This document shows, piece by piece, positions 7,301 to 14,177 of a stretch of DNA of 15,980 nucleotides. Made by a program: the position numbers and the translations under genes. Source of the stretch: JANXLS01 sp038227045 (GTDB lineage Bacteria > Planctomycetota > SZUA-567 > H5-PLA8). The stretch spans positions 1-15,980 of the forward strand of contig JBBRQD010000121.1 of NCBI GenBank assembly GCA_038227045.1, given 5' to 3'. The first letter of the stretch is position 1. The number at the start of each line of letters is the position of its first letter. The notes under the pieces are model-generated. The model saw only the letters and a list, made by a program, of their open reading frames with translations. It was not told the origin of the DNA and made no database searches.

Positions 7301-9157
7301 ACGGCTCTGGCGGGAACCGTGGGTAGTTTTCCGATTACGTTGAATGCAAACAACGTCAGTGCAACCGCCACTCAGAATTTCACGCTTATCGTTAATAAAG
7401 CGGGGACGATGACGCTCGCGACAGTGAGTAATGCGCCCATTGACAATGCCGATCAATTCGTGACGTTGCGCGCCACCGTCGCCACCCTGCCCGCGCTCAT
7501 GATCCTGGGCACGGTTAATCAGGGCACGGTGGCGTTCACGGTGATGAATGGAGCGGCGATTCTCGGCTCGCCCGTCACCTCGTCAACAGTGACCGGTGGA
7601 ATCGCGACCGCCACGTTTACATTGCCCGGCGGAACCCCGCTCGGAAGCTACACTCTGGTTGCAACCTATGGCGGGGGCTCGGACCTTTTGAGCAGCAGCG
7701 ATGCGTCACAGACGCTCAACGTTAATTTGCCGAAGCCGGCCATCACCAGTCCGTTTTCTGCATCAGGCGTCGTCGGCGTACCGTTCGTCTATAAAGTGAC
7801 GGCGACAAACCTGGCGAACCAGTTTACCGCCACCGGTCTACCGTCGGGCCTGACATTTGATGCGGCCACCGCGACACTCTACGGTACGCCGACCGCGGTG
7901 GGCGTCACCAACGCCCAAATTACAGCGTCCAATATCAGCGGCATCGATTCCGAAACTCTTGTGATCACCGTAACCCCCAATCAAGCTCCGGTTATCACCG
8001 ATTTTTCAACCGAAGACAATCCGGCTCTTTTGAATGTCACAATCCAGTACTCGTTTACGGCGACGGACGTCGATACGCCGTTCTTGAGTTACGTGTTTAA
8101 TTTCGGCGATGGCTCGGCGGACTTAACCGGAACCTTCGCTCAAGGCACTTCGGTTACCTTGTCGCACGTCTATACTGCCTACGGGCAAGGCTTGCCTGTG
8201 ACACTGACGGTAAATGATGGATTTACACCAGTCTCCACCGGAACACTGCAATCGGTGCCCATGCCGGCTTCGGGCGCTGAAAACGTCCCCAATATCGGAC
8301 AAGGCGACGCGCCAGTCGTGTCGCCGCTCGACGGCCTGAACGTCAAAATCATGGACAGCGACGCCGGCATAATACAACTCGGAATCGACGTCAATTCATT
8401 GACGCGCGATGCCTATGATGTAAACACCAACTGGGGCGACGTGGCCGGACGTTCGTCAACGGTTCGGGGAACTCATCCGGTTCATCAATTTTCAAACCGG
8501 GGCATTTTTGTGGCCACGACGACAGCGACCGATCATGTCACGACACAAAAAAAAGGCAAAGCGCGCCTCACAATCGCGGTGAGTTCAAATGAAACGGGCG
8601 ATATGGTTGGCACTGGCACCATCACTCCGTCGGCGGTGAAAACAAGAGCCAATGTGAGTTCAGACATAAAGACCCATGCTCTCCGGGGGAAGTTCGCCTT
8701 CAATGGCAATAAAAAAGACATTGTCTCATACAGCGGAACGATTTCACTACCACCGGGCCTCGACCTGTCGAAGCCGCACGAATTCTGGATTGCGATTGGC
8801 AATATCGTGGTGGAGACGACCATCGATGCGCACGGAAAAGGCCAGACGCCTGGAACGCCGGCTGTACTTAGAAGTTTACGAGTCACGCCCAAGTACAGGA
8901 GAAATGCTATCACGGTGGGCGGCGAGCAAGCACAGGTTGATGCGACGTACTACAGCAGCGGATTGGTAACAGCAGGCTTTGACACGGAAGGCATTAGCAA
9001 TCAATCGAATGATGTCAGCAGCGGCAAATCGGTGGGGCGGAACATTCAGGTAGCGTTCTTGCTGGATGGAATTCCGTTTCAATCGCTGGTGCCTGTAAAT
9101 TTCAACGTCTCAAACAACACCGATTTCGGAAATATTTCAGGACGAACCGCAAAATAA
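4334..9157 (+). CDS. giant exported Ig/cadherin-like/PKD repeat protein
   Basis: The start at 4334 is preceded by GAGGAA (4323-4328); the earlier in-frame ATG at 4310 lacks a site. The 1607-residue product has a signal peptide (hydrophobic FVIMLCALFVGPGALA, cleavage likely after A37). Domains in order: five putative-Ig (He_PIG) repeats of ~88 residues with the core GVLSGTPTT (39-476); a cadherin-like beta-sandwich domain (ANLSNLVPSVGTLSPAF, 477-575); five repeats of a second He_PIG subtype, with NGTATLSGTP and ATQNFxLTVN (576-1022); a bacterial Ig domain (GTVAFTVMNGA, GSYTLVATYGGG, ~1023-1133); another He_PIG repeat (to ~1217); a PKD domain (FNFGDGSADL, ~1218-1315); a linker with a second PKD-like piece; and a C-terminal module (~1437-1607) resembling that of the minus-strand gene at 14178-15848. 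No LPxTG, PEP-CTERM or transmembrane anchor is seen. It is probably an adhesive or structural cell-surface or secreted protein. No catalytic domain was recognised. Confidence 0.9.
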   Translation: MNSSAQSFAELSRKSTPRCAQFVIMLCALFVGPGALASLAVSPSTLPPWTVSAPGYTQTVTASGGSAPYTFAVTTGTVPAGMTLSSGGVLSGTPTTATSYTFVVTATDSASATGTQSYTVVINPAVTVAPATLLNWTINRNGYSQTISASNGTGALTLSVSSGAIPAGMGFNTGNGKLSGTPTAIGTFNFTITATDTVGASGSQAYSVIINPVVSIMTLSLPDWTTGQPYNQTVVTSGGTSPYTFTTSNGTLPAGIVLNSVTGVLSGTPTTPGPNTFRINFTDAAGSTTFTNYSITINSVVSIATNSLPNWTANAAGYSQTVSATNGTAPYSYAVTIGTIPVGMTFSSAGVLSGTPTTASSSTFTVKATDTAGSMASKSYTVVINPAISLTPASPLPNGVVSTPYSQSITSTGGTGTVTLAISAIVNNTGLSIGGGGPATPVTVGGTATTAGAVSFTVTASDTVGATKVTNYTFNVAVSNNANLSNLVPSVGTLSPAFVNSTFSYTTNVLNSTPSIFVTPTAAQANATVKVNGLAVVSGSPSNAISLVPGVNTVTIDVTAQDTVTKNTYLLTVNIAPAITSAATDSFTVGITRMFTVTTTGSPNSAITQTGALPSGLIFTNNGNGTATITGTPAAGTGGSYPITLKADNTVAPAATQNFTLIVNDAPAFTSATSTTFTSGVAGNFSVATTGFPTPTISFTGALPTGVTLTGNGTATLSGTPGVGTGGVYSITISASNGIGTAATQNFVLTVNEAPTITSVNSVTFTAGILGNFIVTTNGYPKLTMTIVETGTLATNVSFTNNFDGTARLGGAPATNTGGIYTFTITVDNGVGTPATQNFTMTVNEGAKITSVAGTTFLAGSPGTFSITTSGNPTPAISFTGTLPTGVTLTGNGTATLSGTPAAGTGGIYPIAITASNGGSGNATQNFVLTVNQAPAITSVNNAPFTAGSFGTFTVTTTGFPFSAITQTGALPSGISLADNGNGTATLSGTALAGTVGSFPITLNANNVSATATQNFTLIVNKAGTMTLATVSNAPIDNADQFVTLRATVATLPALMILGTVNQGTVAFTVMNGAAILGSPVTSSTVTGGIATATFTLPGGTPLGSYTLVATYGGGSDLLSSSDASQTLNVNLPKPAITSPFSASGVVGVPFVYKVTATNLANQFTATGLPSGLTFDAATATLYGTPTAVGVTNAQITASNISGIDSETLVITVTPNQAPVITDFSTEDNPALLNVTIQYSFTATDVDTPFLSYVFNFGDGSADLTGTFAQGTSVTLSHVYTAYGQGLPVTLTVNDGFTPVSTGTLQSVPMPASGAENVPNIGQGDAPVVSPLDGLNVKIMDSDAGIIQLGIDVNSLTRDAYDVNTNWGDVAGRSSTVRGTHPVHQFSNRGIFVATTTATDHVTTQKKGKARLTIAVSSNETGDMVGTGTITPSAVKTRANVSSDIKTHALRGKFAFNGNKKDIVSYSGTISLPPGLDLSKPHEFWIAIGNIVVETTIDAHGKGQTPGTPAVLRSLRVTPKYRRNAITVGGEQAQVDATYYSSGLVTAGFDTEGISNQSNDVSSGKSVGRNIQVAFLLDGIPFQSLVPVNFNVSNNTDFGNISGRTAK
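4448..5761 (+). repeat. five tandem He_PIG repeats, subtype A
   Basis: The units start near 4448, 4709, 4970, 5231 and 5495 (about 261-267 bp each). Each has an aromatic PxW near its start (PPWTV, LNWTI, PDWTT, PNWTA; the fifth unit lacks the Trp), then Y-x-Q-(T/S)-(V/I), a PAGM/PVGM segment, and GVLSGTPTT-like and TATDTxG motifs, ending VxINP. They are clearly homologous in protein but diverged in DNA, so this is an old tandem array. The fifth unit is the most degenerate. Confidence 0.75.
6059..7399 (+). repeat. five tandem He_PIG repeats, subtype B
   Basis: The units start near 6059, 6330, 6594, 6870 and 7131 (about 260-276 bp). Each begins APAITS-like, contains GALPxGVxLTGNGTATLSGTP or a variant, and ends ATQNFxLxVN. 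Units two and four are almost identical over FTGxLPTGVTLTGNGTATLS, yet their codons differ at most third positions. The third unit lacks the canonical SGTP (it reads LGGAP). Confidence 0.75.
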
Positions 9158-9290
9158 GCAACAGATCGGATTGCACTGGAAGTTGGTCACCTTCACGCCG
9201 GACGATGCCGGTTTCAAACAAGGAACGGATTTTCTAAAATCGGAACTCGACGCCAGCGCAGGCCCTCAAAAAAGCGCTCTACTTTTTTAA
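9156..9290 (+). other. unassigned protein-like reading frame after the Ig gene
   Basis: A frame without its own start runs from inside the end of the Ig gene to TAA at 9288-9290. It reads KQQIGLHWKLVTFTPDDAGF and onward to SELDASAGPQKSALLF. The composition looks like coding sequence, but I do not recognise the family. It may be the tail of a lost gene or simple chance. It has no ribosome binding site. Confidence 0.2.
9268..9288. terminator. weak AT-rich hairpin downstream of the Ig gene
   Basis: AAAAAAG (9268-9274) pairs with CTTTTTT (9282-9288) around a seven-base loop. It is followed by an A-tract on the plus strand, which gives a T-tract after the same hairpin on the minus strand. It could slow RNA polymerase in either direction, but the stem is nearly all A-T, so terminator function is uncertain. 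Confidence 0.25.
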
Positions 9291-9750
9291 AAAAAAGTTG
9301 GTGTGAGAGAATGTTGGAGCGCCCCTCGTAATAGCCCCCAGATGGGGGGATCGGGTCCGCGGCAGCCCGCTCGTTCACCGCCAGTACGCCCACGTTCGTG
9401 CCCGGGTTGCGCTGTGGCTGCCTCGTTTCCACCGTTCCGATAAGCCCTCGTCAAAAAGGGGTTTTGGCAAAAGCATTAATCACTTCCGTGATACTTGTTG
9501 GCATTTTTTAACTTTCGCTTGCCGCGCATACGGCTGCGCGCCGTGATCGCTTCTTTGCTAAGTCTTTTGCACTCACACGCTCTTGCCGTGGAGTACTGCA
9601 TGTCCCTTCCTTTTCCCCATCCCTTAATTAATTGCGCCTTTTCATTTTCGCTCTAGCGTTTTAACCCAATGGTGTACATTCTGGCATCCTCATATCAAAA
9701 AATGACTCACGAACGGGTTCCTCTCGCCCAGCACACTGGACTTTACGCGC
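9291..9750. other. intergenic region without a supported gene; short inverted repeats
   Basis: I see no convincing gene here. There are three short perfect inverted repeats: CCCCC-AGAT-GGGGG (9335-9348), ATCAC-TTCC-GTGAT (9479-9492) and ACGGC-TGCGC-GCCGT (9530-9544). T-rich runs occur near 9503 and around 9640. A minus-strand ORF across 9214-9432 has no recognisable family and no clear ribosome binding site. No tRNA fold was seen. The upstream half of a promoter for the restriction gene relic may lie here, but none stands out. Confidence 0.4.
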
Positions 9751-10872
9751 ATGGCCGAACAGTTTTTTGAAACTCCGATTATCAATTCCCCCTACGCGTA
9801 CCCATCGCGGCATTGGGAATTGGACGCGTCCGGCCAGCCCACGAACGTACTCAAAGAGTCCCGCCGCATTGCCGAATTCATTACGCCCATCCCGAAGCCC
9901 AAAACGCAGAAAAAAGGTGATGTTCAGAAAATGCTCGTGCTCGACGAGGGCAAGGGGCTTTCGACCGAGCGACAGCAGTACGATCCGACGCCGATCATCA
10001 ATGCCCTTCGCCGGCACGTCGATGAATGGCGCACCCGGCCGGACCCGAACACATGGAACGTCACGCCCGAAACTGCTCGCCTGCTTCAACACTGGCGGCA
10101 TCATCCGTTTCACGGCATTCGGCCGTTCTTCTGTCAGGTCGAAGCCATTGAAACAGTCATCTGGCTTACCGAAGTCGCTCCGAAAATCGGCAAGGACGGC
10201 AGGACATTTCTCGATCATCTGGCCGGCGCAAACAATGACGCCAATCCCGAATTAATGCGACTGGCGCTCAAGCTCGCCACGGGCGCTGGGAAAACGACCG
10301 TCATGGCCATGCTGATTGCGTGGCAGGCAATCAACGCCACTCGCCGCGCGAACAGCCGGAAATTCACCCGCGGCTTCCTGGTCGTCGCGCCCGGACTGAC
10401 GATCAAAGATCGCCTGCGCGTGCTTCATCCGAACGATCCGGACAGTTATTACAAAAGCCGCGAACTCGTGCCCGACGACATGCTCGCCGACATCCAGCGC
10501 GCCAAAATCGTCATCACCAATTATCACGCATTCAAACTCCGGGAGCACATCGAACTCTCCGCCGGTGGGCGCGCGCTGTTGCAAGGCCGTGGCGAAGAGC
10601 GACTTTTCACTCATGGACGCAATTGAATGCGGCATCGTCAAACTGCCGCGCGTGCCAGTCGCCGACGATATCTGCCCGATTTTATCGTGCTCGTCGATGA
10701 CGGCCGCGGCCCGGCCGATCCGCTTCAACTCATCGTGGAAATCAAAGGCTATCGCGGCGAAGATGCCAAAGACAAAAAGAACACGATGGACACCTATTGG
10801 ATTCCCGGCGTGAACAACACGAAAAAGTACGGGCGGTGGCCGGCCCATTCACCGACAGCCTCACGCGCCTAG
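9751..10872 (+). pseudogene. type III-like restriction endonuclease (Res / BPTD_3080-type), internally deleted
   Basis: Three pieces of one large DEAD/DEAH-helicase restriction protein are joined. Piece one (9751 to ~10593) is the intact N-terminus: EQFFETPIINSPYAYPSRHW, IRPFFCQVEAIETV (Q-motif region), Walker A ATGAGKTT with K181, APGLTIKDRLRVL, and IVITNYHAFKLRE up to GGRALLQGRG. Piece two (10598-10672, another frame) reads SDFSLMDAIECGIVKLPRV. Piece three (from ~10669, the original frame) is near the C-terminus: YLPDFIVLVDDGRG, LIVEIKGYRGEDAKDKKNTM, YWIPGVNN and KYGRW, then diverges. Full proteins are about 900-1000 residues; about 360 remain. Helicase motif II (DEAH), the SAT motif, and motifs IV-VI are deleted, and a stop ends piece one at 10624-10626. 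It cannot work as a restriction translocase. No partner methylase is in the window. The start at 9751 has no clear ribosome binding site. Confidence 0.85.
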
Positions 10873-10913
10873 ACAAGCAATGATTTCATGTGTGACACCG
10901 GTGGAGAAATGAC

Positions 10914-13886
10914 ATGCGTTCGACGCTCATCCTGCTCGTTTTACCCGCAATCTGTTTCGGCGCGGACAACCGTTCGCGCGCGCAGCAGATGGATTACGGC
11001 CCGCTTTTCTCACACACCTTCAATACCGGCCCTGACAACATCACACTCAAAGGGCTGATCGTTTCGCTCAACAAGGAAAAGTCCGCCAATATCTGCTACG
11101 ACTCCGAAACGCTGCGCGTCTCCGCGGCATGGACGGTAATTCCCGACAAGAATTTCATTGATTTCAAAGGCATCGCATTCGCCAGCGGCATCGGCATTCC
11201 CAGTATTCAAGGCAACATTCTGTTCGGAAACAAACCCGGCCCCGGCTGGGCGAAGAATGGCAGCTTCGACGATCCGCGCAAATTCCCCGAAGGTCCGCTG
11301 CCGCGCGACTGGGCGCATTTTCTCGGGCTGTACCGCCACGGCGACACCGTCGTACTCTCCTATACCGTGGGCGCGTGCCAGGTGCTCGAAATGCCGTCGC
11401 TGGAAACGCTCAACCAAGCGCCGCTGTTTTGCCGCACGCTGCTACTGTCTCCGCACGCAGAGGAACTGCAAGTCCGCACAGGCTTGCCCGCGGCGGCAAA
11501 ACCGGCTGCTTCGGGATTGACCGCGGAAATGCTGCAGAACGACGCGAAACTCGTGGCTGCTGTCGGCGGTGCGGCGGCGGGATGCCGTTTCACGACCAGC
11601 GCGGGTGGCCTCGTCCTGAGCATCCCCGCATCCACCACGCCGCAGCGCATTAAACTGTATGCGGGAAAAGTGCCGGCGGCTTGGAACTGGCCTGCAATTG
11701 AAACGGCTGTCCCGGCGCTCGACGCCTTCACACACGGCGGTCCGGCGCAGTACGCGCAGGAACTCAAGACGCAGGGTGTTACGACACTCGATGATCAGGC
11801 GTATTCCCTGGATACCATCACGCTGCCCGAAGAAAACCCGTGGAAATCGTGGATGCGCGCGACTGGCTTCGACTTTTTCGCTGATGGCACACGCGCGGCG
11901 TTGTGTACGTGGAACGGTGACGTGTGGATCGTTTCGAATCTCGACCGCGATTTGAAAAGCGTCACATGGCGTCGTTTCGCCACCGGTCTGTTTCAGCCGC
12001 TGGGCTTAAAGATCGTCGCGGACAAAGTTTACGTGCTCGGACGCGATCAGATCACGCGCCTGCACGACCTCAACAACGATGGCGAAGCCGACTTCTACGA
12101 AAATTTCAACAACGATTGCGCGATTTCGGTGAACTTCCACGAATTCAGCATGGACCTGCAGACCGATTCGAAAGGGAATTTTTATTACACAAAAGCCATG
12201 CAATACGTTGACCGGCCGACTTTGCAGATGCGCCCCACCGCGCACAACGGTTGCGTGCTGAAGCTCGATCCGCTCGGCCAGAAACTCGAAGTGGTCGCGT
12301 CGGGATTCCGGGCGCTCAACGGCATCGCGATTTCGCCGCAGGACGAAATTCTCGCCGCGGACAATCAAGGGCATTGGGTTCCGGAATGTCCGATCTACCA
12401 GATCAAGCCTGGCGGATACTACGGCTACCCATTCACTGCGCAGCGCACGCCGATTCCGGAGCAGGGCGAACGGCCGATCTGCTGGCTGCCGATGGATGTG
12501 GACAATTCATCTGGCGGCGGCGCGTTTGTCACATCTGAAAAATGGGGTCCGCTGAACGGCCGCTTCGTGACTACGTCCTATGGAAAATGCGGCCTCTTCC
12601 TTCTGCTGCGCGAAGAAATTCCCGGCGGCCAGCAGGGCGGGGTGGTGCGCTTTCCGATCGCCTTCGGCACCGGAATCATGCGTGCGCGCTTCAATGCCGC
12701 CGACGGCCAACTGTACCTCTGCGGCATGCGCGGCTGGGACACCACGGCCAGCCGCGACGGCGGTTTCTACCGCGTGCGCTACACCGGCAAGCCCGCCAAT
12801 CTCCCGCTTGAAATGCACACCTCGCCGGCGTGCGTGGCGATTTCCTATTCCGATCCGCTCGACCGCGTTTCCGCCGTCGATCCAGAGAATTACGCTGTCG
12901 AAGCGTTCAATGTAGTGCGCAACGAAAATTACGGTTCGCCGGAATACTCCCCGACGGTGCTCAAGCGCAAAGGCCGCGATCCGTTGACCGTCGCGTCGGT
13001 TCGTCTTTCCAGCGATCTGAAGACGATCTATCTTGACGTGCCCGAATTACAGACCGTTTCGAATCTAAACGTCACCGTTCGCGTGACCGCGGAGAACGGC
13101 GTCAAGTTCAAGCACCAGATCTGCGCCACTCTTCACCATATTAATCCGCTGAAACGTGGTCCGGGCGAGGTTGCCATCGAAAGCTTCAGTGCCGAACAAT
13201 CCGCCATCGTCGAAGGCGGACAATGCCAGCTGAAATGGACGACTCAAAACGCCAGCGCGGTCCGAATCGAATCGCCGCAGCACGGCGCGGTCACCGACAA
13301 GCTGCAAACCACTGGCGCAGTGACGTTGTCGCCGAAGAGCGACGCGCTGTACAAACTCACCGCCGAAGGCCCGGGCGGTTCGGTGGTGTCGTGGGTCAAG
13401 GTCGGCGTCGTGAAAGCAAATGAAGCCGCGAAACCGGAGAAAACCGCTCCGGGACTGGAGACGAAATTCTACGACCTGACCAACCCCCAGGCGCTCCCCG
13501 ATTTTAAAACACTCAAGCCCTACGCCGAAGCCATCACGCCCCAAATCAACTTCCCGGTCACGGCGGGCGAAATCGCGAATTCAAAACGCGAGGATCACGT
13601 GGGCATTGTCTACACGGGATTCATCGAAGTTCCCACGGACGGCATGTACAAGCTGCACATCGCCTCGGACGACGGCTCAGCTTTGTACCTGCACGGCGTC
13701 CGCCTGATCGACAACGACCGCCAGCACAACATGGAAGAAGCGTCCGGTGTGGTGGGCTTAAAAGCCGGCAAGCACCCTCTGCGCATCGAATACTTCGAAG
13801 ACACCGGCGGTGCCGGTCTGATCTTCAGCTACGAAGGCCCCGGCATCCCCAAGCAACCCGTCCCCGCTGCGGCGTTGTCGCATTGA
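10914..13886 (+). CDS. exported DUF6797 / beta-propeller / PA14 protein
   Basis: The start ATG follows GGTGGAGAA at a good distance. The 990-residue protein has a signal peptide (STLILLVLPAICFGA, residues ~3-17). There is no proper lipobox because Ile precedes the Cys. Residues ~26-270 look like DUF6797 (MDYGPLFSHTFNTGPDNITL, DSETLRVSAAWTV). Residues ~288-626 form a sorbosone-dehydrogenase/NHL-like six-bladed propeller, with DLNNDGEADFYENF (Ca-binding-like) and GYYGYPFTAQRTPIPEQGE. An Ig-like segment lies at ~750-835 (FSAEQSAIVEGGQCQLKWTT). A PA14 domain ends the protein (~846-990, HIASDDGSALYLHGVRLIDN), which in other proteins binds carbohydrate. No CxxCH heme motif is present, although many relatives carry a cytochrome c domain. 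A role in extracellular polysaccharide binding or sugar oxidation is plausible but unproven. It stands alone, 41 bases after the Res relic. Confidence 0.87.
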   Translation: MRSTLILLVLPAICFGADNRSRAQQMDYGPLFSHTFNTGPDNITLKGLIVSLNKEKSANICYDSETLRVSAAWTVIPDKNFIDFKGIAFASGIGIPSIQGNILFGNKPGPGWAKNGSFDDPRKFPEGPLPRDWAHFLGLYRHGDTVVLSYTVGACQVLEMPSLETLNQAPLFCRTLLLSPHAEELQVRTGLPAAAKPAASGLTAEMLQNDAKLVAAVGGAAAGCRFTTSAGGLVLSIPASTTPQRIKLYAGKVPAAWNWPAIETAVPALDAFTHGGPAQYAQELKTQGVTTLDDQAYSLDTITLPEENPWKSWMRATGFDFFADGTRAALCTWNGDVWIVSNLDRDLKSVTWRRFATGLFQPLGLKIVADKVYVLGRDQITRLHDLNNDGEADFYENFNNDCAISVNFHEFSMDLQTDSKGNFYYTKAMQYVDRPTLQMRPTAHNGCVLKLDPLGQKLEVVASGFRALNGIAISPQDEILAADNQGHWVPECPIYQIKPGGYYGYPFTAQRTPIPEQGERPICWLPMDVDNSSGGGAFVTSEKWGPLNGRFVTTSYGKCGLFLLLREEIPGGQQGGVVRFPIAFGTGIMRARFNAADGQLYLCGMRGWDTTASRDGGFYRVRYTGKPANLPLEMHTSPACVAISYSDPLDRVSAVDPENYAVEAFNVVRNENYGSPEYSPTVLKRKGRDPLTVASVRLSSDLKTIYLDVPELQTVSNLNVTVRVTAENGVKFKHQICATLHHINPLKRGPGEVAIESFSAEQSAIVEGGQCQLKWTTQNASAVRIESPQHGAVTDKLQTTGAVTLSPKSDALYKLTAEGPGGSVVSWVKVGVVKANEAAKPEKTAPGLETKFYDLTNPQALPDFKTLKPYAEAITPQINFPVTAGEIANSKREDHVGIVYTGFIEVPTDGMYKLHIASDDGSALYLHGVRLIDNDRQHNMEEASGVVGLKAGKHPLRIEYFEDTGGAGLIFSYEGPGIPKQPVPAAALSH

Positions 13887-14177
13887 ACGCGGTGGAGTGG
13901 GCATCGCATGGAGTCCACGAGACGAACGGCGCAATTTTTAGAAAGAATACGCGTCGATCCCGTCCTGACCGCTAAAGAAAAGCGACGCCGTCCGTCCTGT
14001 TCAAAAATTATGATTTGGCTTAAACCGAAGCGAAATGGTTTCGGTGTTGTCCTTCCTGGGGAGGGAACTTAAAATTGCTCCGGGAGCCGCAATTAGAATT
14101 CGGGGGCGTTCAGTTCGACAGACATCGGATCCTTTCTGCCATCCGCATTCTGAAAAAAGAAGGCAAAGCCGCCACAT
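13887..14177. other. intergenic region with a 54-codon ORF and a startless frame
   Basis: Between the PA14 gene and the convergent PKD gene I see two weak coding signals. A 54-codon ORF runs from ATG 13908 to TAA 14070-14072 (MESTRRTAQFLERIRVDPVL at its start). It is basic, of no known family, and has no good ribosome binding site. A second frame without a start runs from about 14075 to TAG 14207-14209. It reads LLREPQLEFGGVQFDRHRIL and SAIRILKKEGKAATF and overlaps the end of the PKD gene. Both may be remnants. No terminator is visible between the converging genes. Confidence 0.3.

Noticed and set aside
9214..9432. 72-codon minus-strand ORF (NPGTNVGVLAVNERAA)
   Set aside because: No recognised family, no ribosome binding site, and it crosses the hairpin and the plus-strand remnant. 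Not enough support for a gene call.
10627..10872. separate small gene starting at ATG 10627
   Set aside because: Its first ~14 codons are the wrong frame of the Res middle piece. Only the part from ~10669 matches the Res C-terminus, so it is part of the pseudogene.
12006..12374. minus-strand ORFs inside the DUF6797/PA14 gene
   Set aside because: Antisense ORFs are common in GC-rich genes and the sense frame has continuous domain matches.
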